Source of the DNA: Cercis canadensis
Lineage: Eukaryota > Streptophyta > Magnoliopsida > Fabales > Fabaceae
Direction: 5' to 3'
DNA length: 64,000 nucleotides
Assembly: GCA_003255065.1 (NCBI GenBank)
Contig: QAOA01005941.1
Location: 246,284-310,283, forward strand
This document shows, piece by piece, positions 46,104 to 57,316 of the stretch. The translations under genes were made by a program, and so were the position numbers. The notes under the pieces were generated by a model. The model did no database searches. It was not told where the DNA came from and saw only the letters and a program-made list of their open reading frames with translations. The stretch's first letter is position 1; each line of letters begins with the position of its first letter.

Positions 46104-47678
46104 TGATACTTGTCTTTTAGGACTATAAAATCCATGCTTTAATACTGAATTTTTACCTGCATTGTAAGCAAATCTTCTCTAAACATGGTGTTTAATCCAT
46201 AAATTGGCTTTGAAAGGTACCAAGATGGGTAATCAGGAAATGAGAAGAATCTGGAAGCAATCCATGGAGAAAATGGCAATGAAAGCAGCCATATACCAAG
46301 TTTTTAGGTAGACACGGGCAGTAACACGGCCGTGTGTACCCCGTGTCTAACATCCATAGGCTACTGCTCAAGCTTATGGACAAACACGGCCTCAGACAGG
46401 AACAGACACGACCGTGTCCAAGGCCGTGTTGATCAAGCAGAATGTCCATGGAACAAAGACTTATTCTAAGGGAAAACACGGTCAAGGAAAGAGAAGAACA
46501 CGGCCGTGTGATAGGCCGTGTTGAACAGGCAGAGGCTACAAAGAAAGGACACGCCCAGACTAGAGAAGGGCACGGGCCATGTCTAAGTGACACGGCCAGG
46601 ACCAGAAAGGAACACGGCCGTGTCATAGCCCGTGTTCAATGACTAGAAATGCAACTTAAGTGACACGCCCAGGACCAGAAAGGAACACGGCCGTGTCAGA
46701 GCCGTGTTCGAGCCATTTTTGACCAAATGACCTAATTCTGCACAAGTATAAAAAGGAAATCTAAGGCATGTGTCAGAGGGAGGCCGTACTTGGGGAGAAA
46801 ATGAGCAGAAAAACTAGAGAGGAAGGGGAGCAATTGGAACTGGATCGTCATAGAGTTTCTTCTTCTTCTCTTCTTTTCATCTCATGTTGAACCGTACTTA
46901 TTTGCTTTTATTGAATTCAAGTATGAGTAGCTAAATTCTTATTGTTGGGGGTTTGATGTAATTCAATTGTAATGAAGTTTCAAGATTGAATAAACTTGTT
47001 TTAGCACAACTCCTTTTGTTGAATGGAATTTACTGTTCTTAATGCCTTTAAATGCTTAGCTACCATTTGAATGGTTAAGAGATTCGTTTCAATACTAGGA
47101 ATAGTAAGACCCGAATGTGCTCTGTAAATTTTGTCCTAAATTGAGTTAATCTAGGAATAGATAACTTCGTTTAGGTGGTATCAAATTAATTTCCTAGAAC
47201 CAAATCACCTAGATTAATTAGTTGTGTCAAGGAATTGGACAAGTAATTGGTATAGGGAAGATTGTGTCACCAAGGAATTGGGTTCAATCATTTTAAGGAA
47301 ATGAACCAACAACAAAGGAATTGTAACTGAAATAAGTAGTCTAGTATTGTTTCTGAGATTACCTTGTCTATGAGGGAATCGAATTGCAAGTGAATGAAAT
47401 CAACCCCTAACCTTTCTCATTCTTATTATCAATCTCACATTTAGGTTGTTTCTTGAAGATTGTTATGATATTGTTGGAGTTTTGTTACTTAGTTGTCACT
47501 TAGTTAATTGCAGCAGCTCATTCCAGGGCTGCCTTCAATCCAAACCATTTATCTTTCCGAATAGAATCTTTATTGGTGAAATTGGTAGTTGTTAGCCTTA
47601 ATCCTCGTGGGAACGATACTCTACTCACTACTATATTACTTGTTTGACCCGGTACACTTGCCGGAAAAAGTCCCATCA
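46104..47678 (+). repeat. 5' LTR of the Athila element, with palindrome array
   Basis: 1575 bases. Between about 46310 and 46715 the 12-base palindrome ACACGGCCGTGT and near variants recur about every 20-60 bases. A TATA-like GTATAAAAAGGAAATC lies near 46746, just downstream of the palindromes. Confidence 0.9.
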
Positions 47679-47681
47679 AGT

Positions 47682-47700
47682 TTTTGGCGCCGTTGCCGAG
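47682..47700 (+). other. Primer-binding site, tRNA-Asp type (Athila)
   Basis: TTTTGGCGCCGTTGCCGAG starts a few bases after the LTR end. TGGCGCCGTTGCCGGGGA is the complement of the plant tRNA-Asp 3' end. Confidence 0.85.
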
Positions 47701-47839
47701 GATTAATGGTATATTAGCAATATTAATAGTAACCAACTAGGTCCTAATTTGGATTTCGAAATTTTTGTTAGTAAATCTGGTTCAAATATTTTATCTGTTG
47801 TTAACTTGTTTCTCTCAATTGCTTATCCTACTTTAGTCT

Positions 47840-48757
47840 TGGTGTATGCGAGGTACTCTCGATTCCAGCTCATTAGCTTTTGATCCTGAGATTGAGAGAA
47901 CAGCTCGAAGACTTCGCAAGCAGACTAGAGGAGCAAGAGAAGCACATCAGACAGTTATGGCAGAACAAAACCAGAATCCTCCAGTGCACAATAATGGCAA
48001 TGGAGTTGGACAAAACCCTCCACCGTGAACGCTCATGGAATATTCCATCCCAACAGCCGCAGGATGTGGAGCGAGTATAACAGGACCACCGGTTCAAGCC
48101 AATCACTTTGAACTCAAACCGGCTCTGCTTCAGCTAGTATAGCACAATCAGTTCAGTGGAAGTGTGCTAGAAGATCCAAATGGACACATAGCCAACTTTC
48201 TACAGATTTGTGACACAGTGAAGTTGAATGGGGTTAGTGATGATGCAATTCGACTCAGGCTCTTCCCTTTTTCTGTGCGAGATAAGGCCAGAAGCTGGTT
48301 AGATTCTCAACCAAGGGGCAACATCACCACTTGGTCAGATTTAGTGAATAAGTTTCTCGCTCGATATTTCCCTCCTTCCAAATCAGCAAGGTTGAGGACA
48401 GAAATTACTTCATTTCGCCAACAAGATGGAGAATCGTTGAGTGGGGCTTGGGAGCGGTACAATGATATACTGAGAAGATGCCCGCATCACTCGTTTGAAT
48501 TTTGGATCCAAGTCTAGAGTTTTTACAATGGTATGCTTCCTCACACAAAAGCAAATGTGGATGCTACAGCAGGAGGAGCTGTGAATTATAAAACTCCAGA
48601 GCAAGCCTGGGATTTGTTTGAGAAGATGGCTTGTAATGACTACCAGAGTCAAGGAGAGAGATCCATAGTCAAGAGAGGCGTAATGGAAGTCGGGACACTA
48701 GACGCACTGTTAGCCCAGAACAAGCTATTAACACAACAGGTGGCTGAGTTGTCCAAG
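47840..48757 (+). mobile_element. gag region of the Athila element
   Basis: The retrotransposon-gag core is recognisable at about 48150-48520 (LEDPNGHIANFLQICDTVKL, ARSWLDSQPRGNITTW, FPPSKSARLRTEITSFRQ). It continues to about 48757 with AQNKLLTQQVAELSKKFE, a short heptad-like stretch. A few breaks are present. Its right end coincides with the start of the 171-bp duplicated block at the n, so its true extent is uncertain. Confidence 0.75.
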
Positions 48758-49100
48758 AAGTTTGAGACAACAGGTTGCATCAGCATAATCTTCGAGATAG
48801 TCCAGCTGAGGACTTTAAAATTAAGCGCTTCTTGGGAGGCAACCCAAGTTTTTTTTAACCCTTTCTCCTTATTTACTTTTAGTTGTTTTCATTGTGTCTT
48901 TGTTTTTCATCTTCATTTTTGTCATTTTNAAGTTTGAGACAACAGGTTGCATCAGCATAATCTCCGAGATAGTCCAGCTGAGGACTTTAAAATTAAGCGC
49001 TTCTTGGGAGGCAACCCAAGTTTTTTTTAACCCTTTCTCCTTATTTACTTTTAGTTGTTTTCATTGTGTCTTTGTTTTTCATCTTCATTTTTGTCATTTT
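48758..49100. other. 171-bp direct duplication around a single n (assembly join)
   Basis: 48758-48928 and 48930-49100 are nearly identical (one difference seen: ATCTTCGAG versus ATCTCCGAG), with the n at 48929 as the only spacer. The block contains the Athila box TTAAGCGCTTCTTGGGAGGC. The pattern equals that at 17850 and 51210. The apparent loss of pol directly precedes this join, so an assembly omission is a live alternative to a true deletion. Confidence 0.9.
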
Positions 49101-49119
49101 TGTTCATTAAGTTTTGTTT

Positions 49120-50960
49120 TTGGTATATCAGGAGAGAACACGGCCAGTGACACGCCTGTGTCATGACCCGTGTGAAGAGGGCAGAGAGCTCAGAAATACT
49201 ACACGGTCTGGAACACGCCCATGTCGTGACCCGTGTTCACTATACAGAGAGCTCAGAGGAGAGACACGGGCATACACATGGCCGTGGCAGTGAACGTGTA
49301 ACTCTCACAGGAATCCAACAGGCAGACACGGTCTCTGACACGCCCATGTTCACCCCCGTGTCACTTACCCAAAATTAATTGTCCCTAGACATGCCCATGT
49401 GTTGTCTCAAGTAAGTATTTAATTTTGCCAGATCACGAACACGGTCACTAACACGGCCGTGTTGTGACCGTGTCACTTAATTCAAACAAACTCACTTTGG
49501 ACAGGGTCTGAGACACGGGGCAGTCACGCCCGTGTCACTTAAACATCACGCCCGTGTCATTTAAACACCCCACGTGTTCACCCCGTGTCTCTCCCTTAAA
49601 GCACGACACGGCCATAGAACACGGCTGTGTTGTGGGCGTGTCTCTCAGAAAAGTTCAAAAGCTCAGTTCGAGGGTCATTCATTCACTTCAGAAATCCCTT
49701 TTCTCCTAATTCTCTCTCAAATCCCTAGCTATTCCGAGCATTCCACCATCATTTCCGGCCAATCCCTATCCTCAAAATCTCAATTTCTTGCTTGAATCAA
49801 GTTTCCACACCAGCACTCTCGATTACTTTTGCATTCTTCACCAGTTCAATTGCTGCTCATTTCTTGCTTCATCCACAGGTATGTATTCATTCTTTATGTT
49901 AGTCTACCAATTCTGCCTACTCTGATTAAGAAGTATTGTTGAGTTTTACTTGCTTTATTTAGTATAGTAATTGAGGGAAGGATTGGTTGTCCCATGAATA
50001 ACTGTTATAAACAAATGGACTGCTGGTTCTGCATTTGATTCTAGGGCATGTAGGGTGTTTTAGACTTGGTTTATCTCTCTGCAATTAGTGTCCCTTAGCA
50101 TTGCTCTTGATTGCTATTGCTTTTGGGAATCTGCTGTTGTTGAGAAATTTGGTAGACAATACTGTTATCTGAAATTCTCATTACTGTCACCACTGTAATT
50201 TCATGCTGTAAATTCAGTTAATTTACTGCCAATAGTTTGTTGGGGGCATTTATCCTGTGGACTTTGTCAATTCACTTGAAAATGACTGTATGGATTGTGT
50301 CTTTTTCTCTGGTAATGATCATTGATTTGGAGATTGATTCAGGGATTTGTGGAATATCTGATGTTCTTGTCAAGCACTGTAGGAGTTGAGGTTGAATTAT
50401 ACTGTACTATGACTAGAAAATAAATCTTTGTTGAGGAACCTAATTTTGTTTAATTGTTAGTGGAGAAATTGACGGTGATGACTTGGTTGAATAGCTGAGC
50501 TTAGGAATTAGAATTATGAAAATGAGATAGGATTAGAGAGATAATGTGGGGCACTGAACTGGTACACTTAATTTCAATTTTACTACCCTGCTGCTTTGTG
50601 TATAACTCTTTGCTGGATTATTGCTGTTAGAGTTGTGTTGGGTTAGTAAACATGTGGGAATTAGCATTTCAGTTGATTAACTGTTGGTAGAAATTGAAAT
50701 ATGATTTTATTGCATTGATGATGTGTGAATGGCCATTGAATAAATCTATGCATGTACTGATATTCTGAGAATGCTTGTTGAATTGCTGTTTTGAGACTTG
50801 CGGTTTTACCATATAGACATGCATTTTCCCATTTTGAAGTAGCCCAATGTTCTGCAACAACTGGATTGTACATGCATATTCCGTTTTGTGGTACCACTCT
50901 TGTGTGCTCATTTGTCCATGTTTGGTGACTTACTCATTAAATTTATTTTCTGGGACACCA
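49120..50960 (+). other. Non-coding internal region of the Athila element
   Basis: 49130-49640 is rich in ACACGGCCGTGT-like words (GAACACGGCC, ACACGCCTGTGTCATGACCC, CACGCCCGTGTC), the same vocabulary as the LTR. From about 49700 to 50960 the sequence is AT-rich with no recognised domain. A canonical GT near 49877 (CCACAGGTATG) could be a splice donor for the downstream ORF1-like region, because spliced messages are known in Athila elements. No acceptor is established. Confidence 0.5.
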
Positions 50961-52700
50961 AAATGACAAAGCGTACTGATGACGCGCAACCTCGCCGGGA
51001 GAAATTGAAGACAAGGAAGAACCATCCAAACCCTCCCGAGTCCCCTTCTCCACCTGTTAAGAAAAGAAGATCAGGAGCCGCCGACACTTCAGTTCATCCA
51101 TTCCTCAGATTCCAAGGGGCTGAGCACCAGGAGCGGCTAGCCAAGCTCTCAACCAAATCATTTGAACCTAGCCGATACCCAGTATGGCTAGTGTTACAGG
51201 AGCTAGGGANGAAATTGAAGACAAGGAAGAACCGTCCAAACCCTCCCGAGTCCCCTTCTCCACCTGTTAAGAAAAGAAGATCAGGAGCTGCCGACACTTC
51301 AGTTCATCCATTCCTCAGATTCCAAGGGGCTGAGCACCAGGAGCGGCTAGCCAAGCTCTCAACCAAATCATTTGAACCTAGCCGATACCCAGTATGGCTA
51401 GTGTTACAGGAGCTAGGGATTGACGAGGAGATTCGCCAACTCCTCAGTCCAGGACAGTGGGGAAATGTCTTCGAGCTCCAAGAACCGGCATACAGAGAAC
51501 TCACCCTGGAGTTTCTCGCAACTGTGGAGATCAACACCACCTTCACAGCTAACAACACGACGTGGTATGAGCCAGACTCGATCAGATTCCGTCTCGGCTC
51601 GTTCATGCATAGCATGAACCTGGAGGAGTTCACTGAGGCAGCAGGGTTAGCTGGACAGCCGTCTGCAGAAATCAGGCCAGAGAACACATTCTTGCTGGAC
51701 TGGTCCTTTACCAGCAAAGACCCGGCAGAATGCTGGCTAGAAGTGAGCACTGAAGCCACTTATGAAGCCAAGCGGTCCAAGGCATCCACCATCCGGTCAC
51801 CAGCACTCAGATACATCCACAAGCTGCTGGTGCACTCATTGAATGCCAGAAGGGAGAGCACAGGCGTGGTGAGTAAGAGGGACCTCTTCTACCTCCAATG
51901 CATCAAGGAGAAGAGCCATTGCCACCTGGGATATGCCTTCATCCAATTAATCAAGGGCTATCTCCAGCGAGGCAACTTCGGAGCCATAGGCGGAGGATCA
52001 ATCATTACCCGCCTCGCTCGCCGCTTGGATGTGTTGGGTGACGAGTCCACCCTCATGGTCGCCTGTCGACAGCTGCCGCTGGCATGGACACCCTCAGAGC
52101 CATGGGAATGGTGGAGCGCCGCACAGACGGCCAGGGCATATATTTTGCTATAGCCAGTGCTCCACCACGAGCAATACCTGGCAGTCCACCAGTCGAGGAG
52201 CCAGCAGTGGATGCCCTGATAGGCGATGCACCACCACCGCCTGAAGAACCACCGGCGGAGGAGCCAAGCACATCCGCACCTTTCCCACCATAACAACCTC
52301 CTACTATCCCGTCTACTGAAGCTGACGAGGAAGATAGGAAACCAACAGCTCTTGAGAGGCAGTTGGCTCGGATTGAGGTCGAAGTAGATGGCACCAGAAC
52401 CCGAGTCAACAGCCTGATCCAGGACAACAGAAGGGAGAGACGTCATAGGCATCAGTGGATGTCCTATGAGCTGGCACATCACCAGTGGGTGCAATCCACT
52501 CTACAGATGATGTGTCAGTCCTTGGGACTCCAGCCTCCACCTCCACCTCATCCGCCCACATTTCAGGATCCAGCGGACGATGCTGATATCACACCAGCAG
52601 TAGAGCAGATTCGGCCGCCGCGCACCTCATCCCGACCTCCACGGTCTGACTCTCCACCATCCACCAACCACCCTTCTGAAGCACCTTCCAGGGAGTAGTT
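50960..52700 (+). mobile_element. ATHILA ORF1-like (env-position) region
   Basis: A basic, proline-rich N-terminus (RPNPPESPSPPVKKRRSGA) is followed by the conserved ATHILA ORF1 core (WYEPDSIRFRLGSFMHSMNL, EEFTEAAGLAGQPSAEI, FYLQCIKEKSHCHLGYAF) to about 52150. A Pro- and Glu-rich, poorly conserved tail runs to about 52700. It is a few-break fossil. The N-terminal part appears twice only because of the assembly join at 51210. The region is more GC-rich than its surroundings. In Athila elements this reading frame sits where an envelope gene would be, but its function is unknown. Confidence 0.75.
51001..51419. other. 209-bp direct duplication around a single n (assembly join)
   Basis: 51001-51209 and 51211-51419 are nearly identical (AACCATCC versus AACCGTCC among the few differences), separated only by the n at 51210. 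The ORF1-like N-terminus is therefore counted twice in this window. Confidence 0.9.
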
Positions 52701-52815
52701 CAAACTATTTTCTCATTTTCTTTTCATTCATTTATATTTCAATGCCTGTTGATTCTATTTCTGCATCCACCTTTTATTTGTGTGCCATTCATTGTGGACA
52801 ATGCATGATTTAAGT

Positions 52816-52826
52816 GGGGGGGGGGG
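52816..52826 (+). repeat. G11 tract in the Athila 3' internal region
   Basis: GATTTAAGTGGGGGGGGGGG is followed by ordinary non-coding sequence. G-rich tracts after AAGTG occur in Athila 3' internal regions, and the true PPT is the later GTGTGGGGGAAT at 53619-53630. Confidence 0.5.
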
Positions 52827-53631
52827 TAGAATAATATAAGACTAGATGTAGATATTTGCATGTGAATCCTCTGGCATGTGGAACGGGAACATTGTGTCTC
52901 TGGAATCTCCTGGATGACTTGTTTTTAAATTGTTACTTAAGTCTTTTAATGTTGAGTAGTCTACTTTGAGCTTGCTGCATTAGAAAGTAACTATTGAAGT
53001 GTAATGGACTTAGGAGTGCTAGAAATTTGTTTATACTTGCTAAACTTGATGTTTGTAGTTAGAATACCCTGTGCTGAGTACTGGTTTTCCTTTGTTCTTA
53101 AAAAAAAAAAATAAAAAAAAAATTCATGATTTGTTTTCGAGTGGTGATCCATGACGAGCATAGTGGGGCTCTGCTCCTCTACCTTCTGTGCCTGAAACTG
53201 GAGAAGGATATGAGTATGCCAATGAAGCATAACTAGTTGAATGTGGGTCGCAGGCAATGGCCGGACACCACATCCTAGGACCCCTAACTATGCAAGAAAA
53301 GAAAAGAAAAGGAAAGAAAAAAAGAGAAAGAGAGAAAAGAATAATTCTTGAGTTCTTAGCTTGGAGTGTTGTTATTTTTGCCTATTATTAGAATAGAGTA
53401 ATAAGCACAGGGTAATTCTTTCTAGTTACTGAGAGTATAGCTGAGGCAAATTGTTAAGTGATGACTGAGTCCATAAACTGAAATAGAAACTGGATAATGC
53501 AGCTGCTCATTGTAGGGTGCCTTGCATAAATTTTTGTAGAAATGGAATTGTCTGTCCAGGGAGAGCACCTAAGGCACAAGTTCTAGTTTTCATTGCTTGA
53601 GGACAAGCAAATGTCTTGGTGTGGGGGAATT

Positions 53632-55182
53632 TGATACTTGTCTTTTAGGACTATAAAATCCATGCTTTAATACTGAATTTTTACCTGCATTGTAAGCAAA
53701 TCTTCTCTAAACATGGTGTTTAATCCATAAATTGGCTTTGACAGGTACCAAGATGGGTAATCAGGAAATGAGAAGAATCTGAAAGCAATCCATGGAGAAA
53801 ATGGCAATGAAAGCAGCCATATACCAAGTTTTTAGGTAGACACGGGCAGTAATACGGCCGTGTGTACCCCGTGTCTAACATCCAGAGGCTACTGCTCAAG
53901 CTTATGGACAAACACGGCCTCAGACAAGAACAGACACGGCCGTGTTGATCAAGCAGAATGTCCATGGAACAAAGACTTATTCTAAGGGAAAACACGGTCA
54001 AGGAAAGAGAAGAACATGACCGTGTTGAACAGGCAGAGGCTACAAAGAAAGGACACGCCCAGACCAGAGAAGGGCACGGGCCATGTCTAAGTGACACGGC
54101 CAGGACCAGAAAGGAACACGGCAGTATCATAGCCCGTGTTCAATGACCAGAAATGCAACTTAAGTGACACGCCCAGGACCAGAAAGGAACACGGCCGTGT
54201 CAGAGCCGTGTTCGAGCCATTTTTGACCAAATGACCTAATTCTGCACTAGTATAAAAAGGAAATCTAAGGCATGTGTCAGAGGGAGGCCATACTTGGGGA
54301 GAAAAGGAGCAGAAGAACTAGAGAGGAAGGGGAGCAATTGGAACTGGATCGTCATAGAGTTTCTTCTTCTTCTCTTCTTTTCATCTCATGTTGAACCGTA
54401 CTTATTTGCTTTTATTGAATTCAAGTATGAGTAGCTAAATTCTTATTGTTGGGGGTTTGATGTAATTCAATTGTAATGAAGTTTCAAGATTGAATAAACT
54501 TGTTTTAGCACAACTCCTTTTGTTGAATGGAATTTACTGTTCTTAATGCCTTTAAATGCTTAGCTACCATTTGAATGGTTAAGAGATTCGTTTCAATACT
54601 AGGAATAGTAAGATCCGAATGTGCTCTGTAAATTTTGTCCTAAATTGAGTTAATCTAGGAATAGATAACTTTGTTTAGGTGGTATCAGATTAATTTCCTA
54701 GAACCAAATCACCTAGATTAATTAGTTGTGTCAAGGAATTGGACAAGTAATTGGTATAGGGAGGATTGTGTCACCAAGGAATTGGGTTCAATCACTTTAA
54801 GGAAATGAACCAACAACAAAGGAATTGTAACTGAAATAAGTAGTCCAGTATTGTTTCTGAGATTACCTTGTCTATGAGGGAATCGAATTGCAAGTGAATG
54901 AAATCAACCCCTAACCTTTCTCATTCTTATTATCAATCTCACATTTAGGTTGTTTCTTGAAGATTGTTATGATATTGTTGGAGTTTTGTTACTTAGTTGT
55001 CACTTAGTTAATTGCAACAGCTCATTCCGGGGCTGCCTTCAATCCAAACCATTTATCTTTTCGAATAGAATCTTTATTGGTAAAATTGGTAGTTGTTAGC
55101 CTTAATCCTCGTGGGAACGATACTCTACTCACTACTATATTACTTGTGTGACCCGGTACACTTGCCGGAAAAAGTCCCATCA
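53632..55182 (+). repeat. 3' LTR of the Athila element
   Basis: 1551 bases, very similar to the 5' LTR. It is shorter mainly through missing steps in the ACACGGCCGTGT zone (about 53840-54215), as expected from slippage or recombination between the repeated palindromes. Confidence 0.9.
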
Positions 55183-55258
55183 AGTTGTTATCTTTGTAAG
55201 AGTTTGCATACATGATGCTTTACTCTGGTTGAATACAAGAATGACGTGACAGTCTTGA

Positions 55259-56330
55259 GATATTGAAGATTGTGTTCCCCTTGCATGCATTCCAACTGGT
55301 ACTTGGTATTGTAAATATTGCCAGAATCTGTTCCAGAAGGACAAATATATGGAGCATAATGTCAATGCAGTGGCAGCTGGAAGGATTGCAGGCATTGATC
55401 CTTTAGAACAGATAAACCAGAGATGCATTCGTATTGTCAAAATTCCAAAGGACCAGGGTGGATGTTCGTTGTGCAGGTAATGCCTTATGCGCTCTCTTTT
55501 AGCAAATCAATGATGTGATTTTAGTTTGTGATCTGCACTTCCTTTGGGGGTTTTTGCTTGGAATGACAATAAAATTATGGTGGTGGATATGTAATGGAAA
55601 TTTGTTGCTATGCCCAATGACATAGCCGTTTTGAGTTGAATCTAGCATTGCTAGTGTTCACTGTTATTTCTGGTACAATTCTTGTTAGATGTGTTTTTAT
55701 ATGTAGCTCTTTGACATTGCATTCAACTTCTGATATATTTTCTTTGTGTGATATTAGCAGAAGCGATGTTTTTAGTAAAAATTTGGTCCTGGCACAGTGA
55801 TTATTTGTGATCAGGTATTGCTTTTGTGCTTCATACTTCTTGTTAATCATGAATTGCCTGAAGGAAACTGGTTCTGCTGTATAGAATGCAGTCAAATTCA
55901 TGATACTCTTCTGAATTTGGTGGCTCGTGGAGAAGTGAATCTCCCTGATTCCCTTCTAAGCATGATCAAAAAGAAATATGAAGAAAAAGGTTTAGAAACT
56001 GGGGGTGGTCTTGATATAAAATTGAGAATTCTGAATTGGAAGTTAGCTTCTGATGATGAAATCAGGCAATTGCTCTCAAAGGTTTGTTCAATCTTCCATG
56101 TGAGTATTTTTGTGATTGTAGTTTTTTCATTTAATTTAATTACTGCATTTATAGTAATGAGCTTGAGAGCTAGTTGTGGAGACTTTCCTAGATGCCCTTG
56201 TGCCCTTTAAGTTAATATGTCTAGCTTGCGTCATGTTTACATTTCTCAACTTTGGTTGTTTTCTAGAGCAGTTTGATCCTATAGTTGATGCTTCTTCTCG
56301 TCGTGACTTCATTCCAACGATGCTTTATGG
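55259..56330 (+). pseudogene. Broken PHD-finger / GNAT-domain gene fragment (IDM1-like family)
   Basis: Four exon pieces are readable: 55259-55476 (IPTGTWYCKYCQNLFQKDKY, NAVAAGRIAGIDPLEQI, RCIRIVK, GGCSLCR), 55761-55814 (SDVFSK.., TVIICDQ), ~55845-56099 (ELPEGNWFCCIECSQIHDTL, LPDSLLSMIKKKYEEKGLE, QLLSKVCSIFH) and ~56272-56330 (FDPIVDASSRRDFIPTMLYG). The donors GTAATG, GTATTG, GTGAGT and GTAAGC follow them. Together they match the end of PHD1, PHD2 and the start of the acetyltransferase domain of plant 'acyl-CoA N-acyltransferase with PHD zinc finger' proteins (nuclear, chromatin-linked). It is broken: there is a frameshift near 55781 in the second piece, the CEKEFHVGC part of PHD2 is absent, and the rest of the GNAT domain and the N-terminal half are missing. 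The Athila element abuts its left side. Confidence 0.8.
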
Positions 56331-57086
56331 GTAAGCTACAACAACTGAAATTCCTGGAGCATCCAACCTATCAAAGCCAAATCAATTGAAATCCCAAGAT
56401 TTATTTTGGGATTTCATAGTTGCTTTACTTGAAATATATTTGTGCAATTTTTATGAATGGATGGCCACTTTGTTGTCTTTCTCTTAATTAATTTGAAGGT
56501 TTTCAATGTAATTATATTGCTAAAAGAGTCTTTAGGTTGTTTTGAATGAGTCAGTTTTGAATAAATAGACAATGGTAGATTATTACTTTGGTTTGGATAT
56601 CTGGAAACTGCTTGATTAGATTATTGCTCTCATTGGTTACCTTGTTGGATGATTGAGTTATCATATGTTAAATAGTAGTGTTTAAGATTATTTAAAGACA
56701 TGTTTGCTGTGGTCATGTGTACTTGGCTGGAGGGTCATGTGTACTTGGCTGGAGTGCCATGTTGGGATTTTTTTAAGAATTTGTTTATACTGTTACATCT
56801 AACTTCAGCATTTTTCAGCTTTGATGTTAATATTACGGCAATCTACTTTAAGAATTTTAGAGGAATTCAGTAGCTATTCATGGGACTAGATTGCTTTACT
56901 ATTTTGATGTGTTTCTTTCATTTTACAGCTTTTTGTTTCACGAGATTATTGTATCCTCTTTATAGAAACTGTTAATGTGCAATCCTTTGTTACTTTGATG
57001 GCTATGGTGATCTTCATCATAATGTGCAATCCTTCACTTAATTTTTTGCGCAGTTTCTCTTGTTTCCTTTGACCCATTTTCTTTGA
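56331..57086. other. Intron-like spacer between the PHD and E2 gene fragments
   Basis: T-rich sequence without coding signal. It contains a 22-base direct repeat (GGTCATGTGTACTTGGCTGG and two more bases) near 56713 and 56735. Confidence 0.4.
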
Positions 57087-57096
57087 TTGTCATCAG

Positions 57097-57316
57097 ATAC
57101 AATATTTGTTAGAGTTTACAAATCAAGGATGGATCTATTGAGGGCTATAATTATTGGAGCGGAGGGAACTCCTTATCACTATGGTCTCTTCTTTTTCGAT
57201 GTTTTCTTTCCGGGCAACAACTCCACTACCACTCTAGTGGTCTTTGGCTCAACCCAAATTTGTATAATTGTGACAAAGTATGCCTTTGTCTACTTAACAC
57301 CTAGTCTTGAACTAAT
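57097..57316 (+). pseudogene. Fragment of a large ubiquitin-conjugating E2 gene (PHO2/UBC24-type)
   Basis: After an AG acceptor (GTCATCAG, ending at 57096) the frame reads TIFVRVYKSRMDLLRAIIIG, AEGTPYHYGLFFFDVFFP, which is the UBC core of the PHO2/UBC23-26 family. A shifted frame then gives LNPNLYNCDKVCLCLLNT, which includes the region of the catalytic cysteine (KVCL). The stretch between the two (normally YPNVPPLVYYYSGG) is degenerate, so there is at least one frameshift, and a TAG follows at 57302. No N-terminal or C-terminal remainder of this ~700-1100 residue protein is seen. It is in the same orientation as the PHD-type fragment, about 770 bases downstream. Confidence 0.8.

Larger units (their letters stand above)
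46104..55182 (+). mobile_element. Athila-lineage Ty3/Gypsy element lacking pol
   Basis: Two LTRs (46104-47678, 53632-55182; TGATACTTG to CCCATCA) bracket an internal region. The PBS TTGGCGCCGTTGCCGAGGA pairs with tRNA-Asp, the Athila choice. Inside are a gag region, then the box GCGCTTCTTGGGAGGCAACCCA, a long non-coding part and an ATHILA ORF1-like region. The end box GCTTGAGGACAAGCAA...GTGTGGGGGAAT precedes the 3' LTR. No protease, RT, RNase H or integrase is recognisable. LTRs differ little by eye (a couple of changes in the first 160 bases, plus short gaps within the palindrome-rich part), so it is young. No clean 5-bp duplication is seen (TGATG left, AGTTG right). The coding parts have a few breaks. 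The internal length is inflated by two assembly joins. Confidence 0.85.

Noticed and set aside
46192-46626. Minus-strand 144-codon frame, repeated as a 136-codon frame at 53720-54130
   Set aside because: Its conservation is explained by the two LTR copies. The frame is open because of the ACACGGCCGTGT repeats, and no domain is seen.
51304-52494. Minus-strand frames of 151 and 178 codons
   Set aside because: They are antisense of the GC-richer ATHILA ORF1-like region, and the coding signal is on the plus strand.
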